This document shows, in pieces, positions 9,119-17,615 of a DNA stretch of 64,000 bases. Every line of letters starts with the position of its first letter. Within the stretch, counting starts at the first letter, position 1. Both the position numbers and the translations under genes were made by a program. Source of the DNA: Streptomyces albipurpureus (GTDB lineage: Bacteria; Actinomycetota; Actinomycetes; Streptomycetales; Streptomycetaceae); contig NZ_JAMQAW010000030.1 in the NCBI RefSeq assembly GCF_023701525.1, positions 144,157 to 208,156 on the forward strand, read 5' to 3'. Below the pieces are notes generated by a model. That model was not told where the DNA came from, did not search any database, and was given only the letters and a program-made list of their open reading frames with translations.

Positions 9119-9657
9119 CACTGAAACGTCCAACCCGCAGAGCCGTCCTTGTCCTCCATGTCTCCGCTGCCTCCTGTTGGCTCGGGCTCACACTCGGCCT
9201 CCTCGCCCTGGCCCTGGCTGCCATCACCACCGAGTCCACCGTTATCACCAAGTCCAGCATCCGCTCAATGAAGGTCTTCACTGACTGGCTGGTTCTGCCC
9301 CTGGCGCTACTGACCCTGGCAAGCGGTCTCGTTCTGGCCCTGGGCACCGCGTGGGGGCTCCTACGGCATCGCTGGGTCCTCACCAAGTTCTGCCTCACGA
9401 TGGCCACCACGGCAGCCTCGGTGTTCGCTCTGCGCCCAGGAGTCAACGATGCGGCCACGGCCATCTCCTTCGGAGACCCACTGGCCGACTCAGCCGATCT
9501 GGTGACGGGCCCGATCGTGTCCTTCAGCGCCTATCTCTTCATGACGGTGATTTCGGTAGTGAAGCCCTGGGGGCTGACCCGGCGAGGGCGGAGAATGCGG
9601 AAGTCGGGTACTTCCCGGAAAGCACTAGACGAACGATCACCGCGTCAGACAGCCTGA
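9112..9657 (+). CDS. Membrane protein with four predicted TM segments (DUF2269-like)
   Basis: The protein of about 181 residues has four hydrophobic segments: one at the N-terminus after a K/R-rich start, two central ones, and one near the C-terminus before a basic tail. The pattern resembles DUF2269-type membrane proteins of unknown function. The start is uncertain. The open frame extends back to TTG 8974, but that extra 46-residue stretch is low-complexity and lacks a ribosome site. GTG at 9112, lying inside a parS site, would give a start just before the first helix; GTG at 9070 or 9103 are alternatives. The GNAT gene follows after 5 bases, suggesting co-transcription. Confidence 0.65.
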   Translation: MKPLKRPTRRAVLVLHVSAASCWLGLTLGLLALALAAITTESTVITKSSIRSMKVFTDWLVLPLALLTLASGLVLALGTAWGLLRHRWVLTKFCLTMATTAASVFALRPGVNDAATAISFGDPLADSADLVTGPIVSFSAYLFMTVISVVKPWGLTRRGRRMRKSGTSRKALDERSPRQTA

Positions 9658-9662
9658 TCCTC

Positions 9663-10532
9663 ATGCCGACATCACTCCCTGACCCCCTGCCCATTCGCCG
9701 CCTCACCAGGGACGATCTCGTCCTCTGTGCGGATCTCTCAGAAGATCGAGGATGGCCACGCGATGAACACAGGTGGGGTTTGCTCCTCACCGCGGGAACG
9801 GCATACGGCGTTGATGACCCATCGGGCAAGGGCCTGGTCTGTAGTGGTGTGGTGATGTCTTACGGCCGTGATCTGGCAGCGATCGGGGTGATGCTGGTAG
9901 CGGAACGCTATGCCCGGCAGGGCGTTGGCCGACGCTTTATGCAGTACATGATCAAGGAGACCAGCGGCACACCGCTCACCCTGCACGCCACCTCACAGGG
10001 AGAACCGCTCTATGAGCAACTGGGCTTCCGTGCGGTCGGCCGCGTTGAAATGCTTCGTGGACCCTTCCGGCTCCCCGCTGAGGGGGCGGCCACGCCGGCG
10101 ACGACCATCACCCGTCCGGCGACGGCCGAGGATCTGTCCGCCATCGTCCGACTGGACGGCGAGGTCTTCGGCCTGGACCGCACCCATATGATCGCGCGGC
10201 TGCCGGCCTTCGCCGATCAGCTTCGGGTAGCCGAGGAGAACGGTGTACTCACCGGCTATGCCGCGGCGTGGCCCAGTATGAACACCCATGTCATCGGCCC
10301 GCTGATCGCCCGAGACACCCAGACCGCGCAGGCACTGATCACCTCGCTGGCCTCGGCGACGGACCGGCCGTTTCGGGCAGATATTGACATGCGTCATAAG
10401 GAACTGCTGACCTGGCTCAAGGAACACGGTCTGGAGACGGCCTCTTTCAACACCGTGATGACCCAAGGCATCGATGCGCTCCCCGGCGACTGGACGCGAC
10501 GCTTCGCTCCGCTGTCGGTTGCAACCGGCTAG
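9663..10532 (+). CDS. GNAT-family N-acetyltransferase with two GNAT-like halves
   Basis: This 289-residue protein has an N-terminal GNAT domain (about residues 5-140) with the acetyl-CoA loop region VAERYARQGVGRRFMQYM, the Q/RxxGxG/A motif that binds the pyrophosphate. A second region (about 150-285) of similar size and weaker GNAT character follows. I start it at ATG 9663, 5 bases after the preceding membrane gene; the longer open frame upstream overlaps that gene. The acceptor substrate is unknown. Confidence 0.8.
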   Translation: MPTSLPDPLPIRRLTRDDLVLCADLSEDRGWPRDEHRWGLLLTAGTAYGVDDPSGKGLVCSGVVMSYGRDLAAIGVMLVAERYARQGVGRRFMQYMIKETSGTPLTLHATSQGEPLYEQLGFRAVGRVEMLRGPFRLPAEGAATPATTITRPATAEDLSAIVRLDGEVFGLDRTHMIARLPAFADQLRVAEENGVLTGYAAAWPSMNTHVIGPLIARDTQTAQALITSLASATDRPFRADIDMRHKELLTWLKEHGLETASFNTVMTQGIDALPGDWTRRFAPLSVATG

Positions 10533-10643
10533 CCGCCAACTCCCCTTGCCATAAGGGCTCTTCGGTGATGACCCGCGCGAAGCCGATGATTGCGGGCGCG
10601 GTATATTGCGGCCCCCACCTTCCCTGCTCCTGAGCATCGAACG

Positions 10644-10662
10644 CTTGGCGGTATCCACCAAG
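10644..10662. promoter_or_regulatory. Likely MarR operator
   Basis: CTTGGCGGTATCCACCAAG is an almost perfect 19-bp inverted repeat (one mismatched pair around a TAT centre) 29 bases before the MarR start codon. Size and position fit autoregulation by a MarR dimer. Confidence 0.45.
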
Positions 10663-10691
10663 GGGGGCCTGGGCATGGAGGAGGAAGACCA

Positions 10692-11150
10692 ATGGCCGAG
10701 ACCAATCCCGCCCATGCGTTGCTCGCCCAGGGATGGTCCGTGTTCTCCTTGCTTCACGGAAGAATCGAAGCCGACATCGAACGTGCCCTGGAGAGGGAAC
10801 ACGGGCTGAGCGTGCGGGAGTTCTCCCTCCTCGAAGTCCTGAGCCGCCAGCACGGCGACGACAGTGGACACCTTCAGATGAAGCAGGTCGCCGAAGCGGT
10901 CATCCTGAGCCAGAGCGCCACGACCCGCCTTGTCACCCGGCTTGAGGGCCGTGGGCTGCTCAGGCGCTATCTCTGTGACACCGATCGTCGCGGTATCTAC
11001 ACCAATGTGACCGATGCCGGTCTGGCCCTACTGGCCAGAGCCCGCCCCACACATGACACCGCCCTGCGCACCGCACTGGATACAGCCGCCCTAGACCCCA
11101 CGCTCGTCCCTCTGGTTCGGACCGTCGAGGAACTGAAAGTGCCGGCGTAG
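10692..11150 (+). CDS. MarR-family transcriptional regulator
   Basis: This 152-residue protein has a MarR winged helix-turn-helix at about residues 35-105 (MKQVAEAVILSQSATTRLVTRLEGRGLLRR) with the DxRG-type wing (DTDRRGIYTNVTDAG). I start at ATG 10692 because GGAGGAGGAA precedes it directly; the open frame extends further upstream without support. It is the first of three closely spaced genes (10-base and 13-base gaps) with a GNAT and an AlkZ-like protein, so it probably regulates this operon. Confidence 0.88.
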   Translation: MAETNPAHALLAQGWSVFSLLHGRIEADIERALEREHGLSVREFSLLEVLSRQHGDDSGHLQMKQVAEAVILSQSATTRLVTRLEGRGLLRRYLCDTDRRGIYTNVTDAGLALLARARPTHDTALRTALDTAALDPTLVPLVRTVEELKVPA

Positions 11151-11160
11151 TCTGCGCATC

Positions 11161-11613
11161 ATGAGTGATCTGGAGATACGGTCGGCCACCCCAGCTGACC
11201 TACCCGCAATCGTGGCCATGCTCGCTGATGATCCCCTGGGCGCCACCCGGGAGTCCCCGGATGACCTCACCCCGTACAGGGACGCCCTGGACCAACTGGT
11301 CAACGACCCTCGTCATCAGCAACTGGTCGCCGTCCGCGGAGAACGGGTGGTGGGCACGCTTCAGCTCACCATCGTCCCCGGGCTCTCCCGACGCGGTGCG
11401 ACCCGTTCGCAGATTGAGGGCGTGCGCGTGGATGCCGCCGAGCGGGGCAGTGGCCTCGGCGGACAGTTGATCGAGTGGGCGATTGAGGAATCCCGCCGAC
11501 AGAACTGCCAACTGGTACAGCTGACTTCGGATGCCTCACGTTCGGACGCCCACCGTTTCTATGAACGACTGGGTTTCAGCGCCTCCCATACCGGTTTCAA
11601 GTTGCCCCTCTGA
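11161..11613 (+). CDS. GNAT-family N-acetyltransferase
   Basis: This 150-residue single-domain acetyltransferase has the acetyl-CoA-binding segment at about residues 80-105 (VRVDAAERGSGLGGQLIEWAI) and the C-terminal SDASRSDAHRFYERLGF block typical of GNAT enzymes. It lies 10 bases after the MarR gene and 13 bases before the AlkZ-like gene. The substrate is unknown; linkage to MarR regulators is common for detoxifying acetyltransferases. Confidence 0.88.
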   Translation: MSDLEIRSATPADLPAIVAMLADDPLGATRESPDDLTPYRDALDQLVNDPRHQQLVAVRGERVVGTLQLTIVPGLSRRGATRSQIEGVRVDAAERGSGLGGQLIEWAIEESRRQNCQLVQLTSDASRSDAHRFYERLGFSASHTGFKLPL

Positions 11614-11626
11614 CCCGGGAGTCCGT

Positions 11627-12787
11627 GTGCGTCATATCAGTGATGAACAGCGCCGAATTCGGCTAGGACAACGCCATCGCCTGGCCCCTTCGGTACGAGC
11701 CGACACTCCGGTGGACATTGCCGATTCGGTTGTTGCGCTCCATGCGACAGACGCTGCGACGGTCTTTCTCTCCCTGGGAGCCCGCCTCAAGGAGCCGGGC
11801 GTCGACATCGTGGAGCGAGCTCTCTACGAGGACGTGGGCCTTGTACGCATGCTCTCCATGCGGCGCACCGTATTCGCCGTCTCCACGGGCATCGCTCCCT
11901 ATGTCGATGCGTCCACCGCCCGTGCCATCGCCGCCAAGGAACGCGCGACCCTGCTTCGCCATCTAGAGGAGGACGGCCAGGGACTGGATGAGCGCTGGCT
12001 TGCCGAAGCAGAGACATCGGTGCTCGCCGTTCTGGCCCAGCGGGGCTCAGCAACCGGTGTCCAGCTGTCAGCGGATGTTCCGGCGCTGAAGACAAAGATC
12101 ACCATCTTCCGAGGTACCCGGCAAGAGACGGTGCAGGGCGTGGCGACGCGCGTCATCCGGGTACTAGCCGCCCATGGGCGTATCCGCAGGGACCGGCCGC
12201 GTGGGTCCTGGACCTCCAGTCAGTTCCGCTGGTCGGCGGGTGAGCCCTGGCCGCCGATGCCGGCTACTCAGGCCCAAGCGGAGTTGGCCCGCCGCTGGCT
12301 GCTCGCCTATGGGCCGGCCACCGAGGCAGACCTGAAGTGGTGGACCGGCTGGACTCTTGGCGATGTGCGCAAGGCACTCATCGCGGTCGGCGCTGAAGAG
12401 GTCCGCCTCGACTCGGGGACCGGCTACACCGCCCCTGGTGACCAGGAGCCCGAGCCGGAGTCGGAGCCTTGGGCCGCCCTCTTGCCCGGTCTTGACCCCA
12501 GCGCGATGGGCTGGGCCGATCGCGGTTTTCATCTCGACTCGGACCATCGGGCGGCGATCTTCGACAGAGCCGGCAATATCGGTCCTTCGGTGTGGTGGAA
12601 CGGGCAGATCGTGGGCGGCTGGGCCCAGCGCCAGGATGGCGAGATCGTCTGGCGCCTACTGAGCGACCCCGGCAGCGAAGCCACGGCGGCTCTTGAAGTC
12701 GAGGCAGCCCGTTTGTCGGAGTGGGTTGGCGAGACCCGCATCACGCCCCGCTTTCGAACTCCCTTGGAACGAGAGCTGACCGCATAG
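11627..12787 (+). CDS. Winged-helix DNA-binding protein, AlkZ/HTH_42 family
   Basis: I start this 386-residue protein at GTG 11627, which follows a GGGAG at good spacing; the open frame reaches back into the GNAT gene. It has the tandem winged-helix architecture of the HTH_42 (DUF1006) family, including the early HATDAATVFLSLGAR block and the RRTVF segment. Characterised members such as AlkZ and E. coli YcaQ are DNA glycosylases that unhook interstrand crosslinks. Members with a QxQ motif are catalytic; I could not confirm that motif here (the equivalent region reads HATDAAT), so activity is unproven. Confidence 0.75.
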   Translation: MRHISDEQRRIRLGQRHRLAPSVRADTPVDIADSVVALHATDAATVFLSLGARLKEPGVDIVERALYEDVGLVRMLSMRRTVFAVSTGIAPYVDASTARAIAAKERATLLRHLEEDGQGLDERWLAEAETSVLAVLAQRGSATGVQLSADVPALKTKITIFRGTRQETVQGVATRVIRVLAAHGRIRRDRPRGSWTSSQFRWSAGEPWPPMPATQAQAELARRWLLAYGPATEADLKWWTGWTLGDVRKALIAVGAEEVRLDSGTGYTAPGDQEPEPESEPWAALLPGLDPSAMGWADRGFHLDSDHRAAIFDRAGNIGPSVWWNGQIVGGWAQRQDGEIVWRLLSDPGSEATAALEVEAARLSEWVGETRITPRFRTPLERELTA

Positions 12788-12878
12788 CCGGCTTGGTCGC
12801 CTAGAGGCGGAGAGTAGCGGGGGGACCGAGGCGGATGAGTGTGCTGAGGCGGTCCACGCGCGCTGAGGCGGTCCCTAC

Positions 12879-12892
12879 GTTTCACGTGAAAC
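12879..12892. promoter_or_regulatory. parS: parS site 2
   Basis: Perfect GTTTCACGTGAAAC in the 131-base gap between the convergent AlkZ-like and serine hydrolase genes. Confidence 0.95.
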
Positions 12893-12918
12893 ATCGTCTC
12901 GACTCGACTCCGTCGTCT

Positions 12919-14301
12919 TCACTCGGAAAGCCCGCGCCATCCCTCCTCGTCAACACCGCCGGGGACTCCTGCCTCCGGTTCATAGGGCTCGCGGGTAAAG
13001 ACAAAAGAGCCCAGATCAAGATGGCGAACCGAGCCATCCCGGTGACGCACCACTCGGAGCGTTTCTCCCGCGTAGTAGCCGTTCTCGCCCATCCACGTAC
13101 CGTCTGGCTCGGCGGTAAAGCGGGATCGGCGGCCAGGGCCAGCAAGCGGGGCAAGCGACAGGACACGGCCCGGGAGTAGACGCAGCCCAAAGGCGTATGT
13201 CCCCCAGTACCAAGGACCTGTGAGCTCCACGAGGTCTCGGTCGACCTCCTGAAGTGGGCGCCAGGGCTCGGGGATACGCGGCTCGGCCTCAGCGACGATC
13301 CGTACCAGCTCGGTGGCTACCACGCTAGGGAGAGGGCCCGAAGTGGCGTTGGCCAGCACGCTGGCCGCAATTCCATCCTCCACCCCCACCCACAAGCCGG
13401 CGACAAAGCCGGGTAGCGAGCCCCCATGACCGACCAGAGTGCGTCCATCCCTGCGAATGATCTGTAGCCCCAGGCCATAGGTGCTGTCCCACTCCCCCGC
13501 CTCGGCGGGCACGGACGGAGTGCACATCTCCCGAACGGACGCCGCGTTCAGCACTCGTTCATCGCCCTCGGTGAAGAGTGCCGCGAACCGGCAGAGGTCC
13601 CCGGCGGTCGACCAGAGTTGCCCAGCCGGGGCCATGAGCCCAAGGTCCTCGACGGGTTCGGGGAGAAGCACATCGGCCCAGGGGTGGACAGCCCAGCCTT
13701 CGGCACAGGGAGCCTGGGGCTCCAGGCTCGTACGAGTCATGGCCAGCGGTTCCAGGATCTCCCGCCGGAAAACATCTCCCCAGGGCGCGTCCCGTACGGC
13801 TTCGATCAGTGCCCCAAGGACCGTGTAGCCGGGGTTCGAGTAGTGGAAGCGACGGCCGGCTGGGTGCTTGTGTGGCTTGCCACCGAGGACATCGGGGAGT
13901 GTCGGACGCAGGGAGGCGGAGGAACGCTCCCACCAGGGCGAGGGAGTCTCGGCACTCAAACCGGCGCTATGGCACAGCAGTTGGGCGATCGTCGCCTTCC
14001 CCGCATCGGTTCCCGGGAGGTACTGGTCCAGCGGGTCTTGGAGATCAAGCAGACCCTCGTCACGCAGTCTCATCACCAGGACAGCCGTAAAGGTCTTGGT
14101 GATCGAGCCAATGCGGTACTGAACGTCGACTCCCGGCCCACCGCCCTCCGGGGAAGGGCGGACAGCCGTCCAGACCGGCTCTCCATCTCGTGCCACGGCA
14201 GCGGTGAGCGACGGAGCACGGCCTTCCGACTGTGCCCTGGCGATGCGTTGGAAGAGTGCTCGCTCAGTGGCCGGGAGAAACGCTCTCAGAGGTGAGGTCA
14301 T
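12919..14301 (-). CDS. Serine hydrolase of the beta-lactamase class C / DD-peptidase family
   Basis: This 460-residue protein has the active-site S66-x-x-K69 (SITK), a Y-x-N equivalent in the FHYSNPGY segment, and a third motif of H-G-G type (VGHGGSLPGF), which together define the class C/DD-peptidase/esterase superfamily. No signal peptide is visible, so it is probably cytoplasmic, and an esterase or amidohydrolase role is as likely as a penicillin-recognising one. A C-terminal domain of about 100 residues follows the catalytic fold. It lies 173 bases downstream of the TPR-like gene on the same strand. Confidence 0.85.
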   Translation of the reverse strand: MTSPLRAFLPATERALFQRIARAQSEGRAPSLTAAVARDGEPVWTAVRPSPEGGGPGVDVQYRIGSITKTFTAVLVMRLRDEGLLDLQDPLDQYLPGTDAGKATIAQLLCHSAGLSAETPSPWWERSSASLRPTLPDVLGGKPHKHPAGRRFHYSNPGYTVLGALIEAVRDAPWGDVFRREILEPLAMTRTSLEPQAPCAEGWAVHPWADVLLPEPVEDLGLMAPAGQLWSTAGDLCRFAALFTEGDERVLNAASVREMCTPSVPAEAGEWDSTYGLGLQIIRRDGRTLVGHGGSLPGFVAGLWVGVEDGIAASVLANATSGPLPSVVATELVRIVAEAEPRIPEPWRPLQEVDRDLVELTGPWYWGTYAFGLRLLPGRVLSLAPLAGPGRRSRFTAEPDGTWMGENGYYAGETLRVVRHRDGSVRHLDLGSFVFTREPYEPEAGVPGGVDEEGWRGLSE

Positions 14302-14474
14302 AGCGCAGGTCTACCGTTGTTGATCGGCTGGAGTCGACCTCGCTACGGGCCATCTCGGGGTCCGCACGGTGCGCTTTCATCAGCGGAAAGATGGCCGTGC
14401 GCCGTTCTCCCGCTGACGCGGTAAAGGAACTCCTGGCCCTCACCGGCCTCTGGCCGACTCCCTCTCGCCGCGTC

Positions 14475-15143
14475 TCAGGAACCAGCTTCAGTACCCGAAG
14501 CGGTCAGCGAGCTGATGACCCGCCCGAGCTCACCCTGCTCGTCGTCCGGAAGCCATCGGGCGGCATGCACCATCTGGAGCGCCGTCACCAACCGCACTCG
14601 ATCCTCATCCGTACCGAGGTCCCCCAGATAGACGGGGAGCACCAATCCGAGAGCCTTGAGGTCAGCGCGGCTGCAGAACCGGGCGATCAGATCCTTCAGG
14701 AGATCGCCGCCAGGGCGAGGCGCAGTGCTGCCGGTCGACCGTAGGCCCTCGGCTATGCCACACCGTAGCCAGTCGGCGTACTGCCCTTGCCCCACGGTGT
14801 GCAGGTGCTCGGCGGCCAGGAGGAAGTGTTCATGTGCCCGGTCGAGCTGTCCGAGGTCCCTCTGCGCGTGGGCGATGTTCAGATGGAGCGAGGGATAGAA
14901 GGCGCCCACCCGCTCGTCCGCCACCAGGTCCGCTCGACGAAGGCACTCATGGTTCCACTGGAGAGTCTTCGCAGGCGTTGGCTGATGCCGAGCCAGATAG
15001 TGCGCGGCGACACAGGCTTCATAGTCGTCGGTGGCCATCTCCCAGGCCTGTTGGAAGAGGTCGTTCGCGTCGGCCTGCCTGGTCTCCGCTTCGGCCTGCA
15101 TTCCTTTGACACATAGCTGGATCACTGGGTTGTCGGGGTTCAT
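14475..15143 (-). CDS. TPR-like helical protein of unknown function
   Basis: I start this 222-residue protein at ATG 15143 (MNPDNP). It is mostly amphipathic helix with TPR-like spacing, for example at residues 15-60 and in the HLNIAHAQRDLGQLDRAHEHFLLAAEHL region. Such repeats usually mediate protein contacts. It starts 83 bases downstream of the MerR-clamp fusion gene on the same strand and is plausibly in its operon. A GGAAGGTGA stretch lies upstream, somewhat far from the ATG. Confidence 0.7.
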   Translation of the reverse strand: MNPDNPVIQLCVKGMQAEAETRQADANDLFQQAWEMATDDYEACVAAHYLARHQPTPAKTLQWNHECLRRADLVADERVGAFYPSLHLNIAHAQRDLGQLDRAHEHFLLAAEHLHTVGQGQYADWLRCGIAEGLRSTGSTAPRPGGDLLKDLIARFCSRADLKALGLVLPVYLGDLGTDEDRVRLVTALQMVHAARWLPDDEQGELGRVISSLTASGTEAGS

Positions 15144-15226
15144 GGCCCGGTCACCTTCCTTCTTCTCCAAGCCCAGGCCCACGGCCGCGACAGCGCCCGC
15201 GCCTGGCTCTCCACGGTGGATGAGGC

Positions 15227-16318
15227 TCAGCCGTCCGCTGCGTTGTTCTGGACCGGCATGACCAATGTGGTGAAACTTCCCTGGTCAGCGGAGCGAACGA
15301 CGACCGGTTCCGTGGGGGAGGAGATCTCCAGCAGCACATCGGGCCCCACGCTGGCATCGAGCGCCGGCAGGAGCACCTCCCGATCGAAGGCGATACACAG
15401 CGACGGCCCCGTGCAGAGGGCCCGCAGCGCGGCCTCGGTCGAACCCCGCTGGGAGACCAGGAGCCGCTGCTCATCGGTGTGCAGGATGATGGGACCAGCG
15501 GATGAACCCAGCGCGAGGGCCCCAGGGAGTGCCTCGCGGAGTGCCTCGCGGCCAATGATCACCCGGCTCTTCGCGGTGGCGAGCGCGTCCAGGACCACTC
15601 GGTAGGCGGGGAACGTCTCATCGACGGCCCGCAGCGCCCGATCGGTGTCATCGCCGCGGATCCGCACATCCCGTCCATCGATCTCAACGCTGACGAACGG
15701 CAGGCCCAGCGCCCACGACGCAATGCCCTTCAGCTCCACGGCGTCGACCAGTACCTGGCAGGGTCCACCCTCGGTGGAAGCCGGGCGCAGTACCCGTACG
15801 GCCAGTCGATAGCGGTCGGTGGCCACCAGGCGGACCTCCTGGCCATCGAGCTCGATCAGTACGCAGCCGAGTGCGGGAAACTCCTCCCGTACTCCAGGAA
15901 GGGCTACCGCCGACGCCACCTGGCGCACCGCACTGGATAGTTCCGCACCGCCGATGAGCGCCGTGGCCCGCGGTGCTCCATCCGACAGATCGCCGAGGAT
16001 GTCCTCAATCGCCGCCTGGGCCGCTGCCGCCATGTCGCGCGTTCTGCGCGCATGGCCTTCCAGAACCGCGCGGGCTTCCTTCCGCGTACCGTCCAGAACC
16101 ACCGAGGCATCGATCAGCGGGAGCCCGGCCGCCCGCAACCGCCGTACCAGAACGGCACGGGGCTGTTGGGCGGGGCGGTAGTAGCGATAGCCGGTTGCCT
16201 CGTCGACCGAAGCGGGCCGTAGAACACCGCAGTCGTCATAGAACCGCAGAGCACTGGGCGCCAACCCCACCCGTCGGGCGAAGGCGCCGATGCTCATGAG
16301 TGCCTCGGTGTCGTCCAT
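15227..16318 (-). CDS. MerR-type regulator fused to DNA polymerase III beta-clamp domains
   Basis: Residues 8-75 of this 363-residue protein are a MerR winged helix-turn-helix (MSIGAFARRVGL, LRFYDDCGVL, GYRYY). Residues 78-108 form a likely dimerisation helix. From about 118 to the end it aligns with clamp domains II and III of the DnaN encoded at 58623: LVATDRYRLAV (164-174) matches LASTDRYRFAV, FPAYR (236-240) matches LPKYR, and the C-terminal MPV (354-356) matches the clamp MPVRL. Clamp domain I is absent and replaced by the DNA-binding part. Residues forming the partner-binding cleft of clamps (T167, R171, L172, M354, P355) are kept. It has no Shine-Dalgarno site; see the promoter entry. 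A TPR-like gene follows on the same strand. Confidence 0.9.
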   Translation of the reverse strand: MDDTEALMSIGAFARRVGLAPSALRFYDDCGVLRPASVDEATGYRYYRPAQQPRAVLVRRLRAAGLPLIDASVVLDGTRKEARAVLEGHARRTRDMAAAAQAAIEDILGDLSDGAPRATALIGGAELSSAVRQVASAVALPGVREEFPALGCVLIELDGQEVRLVATDRYRLAVRVLRPASTEGGPCQVLVDAVELKGIASWALGLPFVSVEIDGRDVRIRGDDTDRALRAVDETFPAYRVVLDALATAKSRVIIGREALREALPGALALGSSAGPIILHTDEQRLLVSQRGSTEAALRALCTGPSLCIAFDREVLLPALDASVGPDVLLEISSPTEPVVVRSADQGSFTTLVMPVQNNAADG

Positions 16319-16325
16319 GACCGCG

Positions 16326-16356
16326 ATTGTCGACGTTCAACCAACATGAAGGTCAA
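16326..16356 (-). promoter_or_regulatory. MerR-type promoter of the MerR-clamp gene, probably leaderless
   Basis: On the minus strand there is TTGACC (16351-16356), a 19-base spacer, and GACAAT (16326-16331). The elongated 19-base spacer is characteristic of MerR-activated promoters, and it contains an imperfect dyad with GAC-x-TTCA arms. A transcript starting seven bases after the -10 would begin at the A of the ATG at 16318, so the mRNA would have no leader. Confidence 0.6.
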
Positions 16357-16603
16357 AGCGGCCAACAGGTCCTGCTCACCAGCAGCACTTCACTGGCGGC
16401 AGCTCACCTCTGGTGCACGGCAGTGGGCGCATCTGCGGCAACCCGCCGTTCCGCCACGCCTCTCTCGCATCTTCACGGCATGGGGGTGAAGCCCGCTGAC
16501 TGGTCGACTGCGCGCTCGCGCAGTACGTACCCGAGGTCCGTCCGGGACACCGCCTTCCGCGAGGACGCCTCCAAGATCCGCACTTCGACGCTGTGGGACG
16601 GTC

Positions 16604-17551
16604 TCAGGCGTATCGCTCGACAAGCGCGTTGCCGATCGAGGCCAGGTGGTCTCGCACACCCGGAGGGCCAGTCACTTCGACCCATTCGACCAGCCCGGCG
16701 AGCTCGCCGGCGAGCATGTACTCGTTGTGGCCGCGGATCACGACCTCGATGCGGCCGTCGGTCGCGGAACCTCCCACCTGGAGCCGAGCGCCGAGCGCCA
16801 TCCGGAGCACGCCTATCCCGTGGGGCGCGCATACCGCCTGGATTTGGAGGGGTGTTCGCTTGCGGTCGACCTCATCGGCGATCTCGCGCCAGCTCTCGGC
16901 GAGGTCGAAGCCCTCGGGTCGGTGCACGGGATCGTCGGTCGGGTCGGCGGACGAGACGCGGTCGATCCGGAAGGTCCGCCGACCGGCCTCGGTGTCGGAG
17001 ACGAGGTACCACGACGGACCTTTGGCGACGATGCCCAGCGGGTGGACCGTTCTCTCGGTTTCGGCGCCGTTGCCGTCGACGTAGCCGAGCCGCACCTGGA
17101 CGCCGCGGATCACCGCGTCTTGGAGTTCGTCGAGAAAGCGAGGTGGTCGGTGCTCGATCCGAGTCGACCCCCATCGTTGCGGGTCCATGACCAACGACGA
17201 CGCTGCCGCCTCGGCCTGCACCCGGAAGGGCTCCGGCAGGGCTTGGACGAGCTTGCGCAGGGCTGCTTTGACGGCCGGCGTCGCAGCCGAGGCCGGGCCG
17301 GCAACCAGGAACAGGGCGCGGGCCTCGCTCGCGGTCAATCCGGACAGGTCGGTGCGGGCGCCGCCCACGAGGCGCCAGCCGCCACCTCGGCCCTGCAGGG
17401 AGTACACGGGCACCCCGGCCATGGCCAGGGCGTCGAGATCGCGGCGGGCGGTGCGCTCGGAGATCTCCAGCTCTCGGGCGACCTCTGCTGCTGTGACCTG
17501 CTCGCGCCGTTGCAGCATGAGGAGGATGGCCACCAGCCGGTCGGTTCGCAT
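16604..17551 (-). CDS. WYL-domain transcriptional regulator (YafY-like)
   Basis: This 315-residue protein has a DeoR/HTH_11-type helix-turn-helix at residues 5-60, a central linker, and a WYL domain with the defining W181-Y182-L183. A C-terminal WCX-like extension runs to the end. WYL regulators bind ligands or nucleic acids and often control a divergent neighbour. A perfect 25-bp inverted repeat (17572-17596) sits 20 bases upstream of the ATG. The nearest divergent complete gene is the hydrolase at 17746. Confidence 0.88.
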   Translation of the reverse strand: MRTDRLVAILLMLQRREQVTAAEVARELEISERTARRDLDALAMAGVPVYSLQGRGGGWRLVGGARTDLSGLTASEARALFLVAGPASAATPAVKAALRKLVQALPEPFRVQAEAAASSLVMDPQRWGSTRIEHRPPRFLDELQDAVIRGVQVRLGYVDGNGAETERTVHPLGIVAKGPSWYLVSDTEAGRRTFRIDRVSSADPTDDPVHRPEGFDLAESWREIADEVDRKRTPLQIQAVCAPHGIGVLRMALGARLQVGGSATDGRIEVVIRGHNEYMLAGELAGLVEWVEVTGPPGVRDHLASIGNALVERYA

Positions 17552-17571
17552 GCCGACGACACTTTCACATA

Positions 17572-17596
17572 AAACCGGTCACGAGGTGACCGGTTT
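17572..17596. promoter_or_regulatory. Perfect inverted repeat, probable WYL-regulator operator
   Basis: AAACCGGTCAC and GTGACCGGTTT pair perfectly around a GAG spacer, between the WYL gene and whatever is transcribed to the right. Arm length, symmetry and location are those of an operator serving both directions. Confidence 0.6.
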
Positions 17597-17615
17597 AGGT
17601 CGGCAAGATGGCGAC

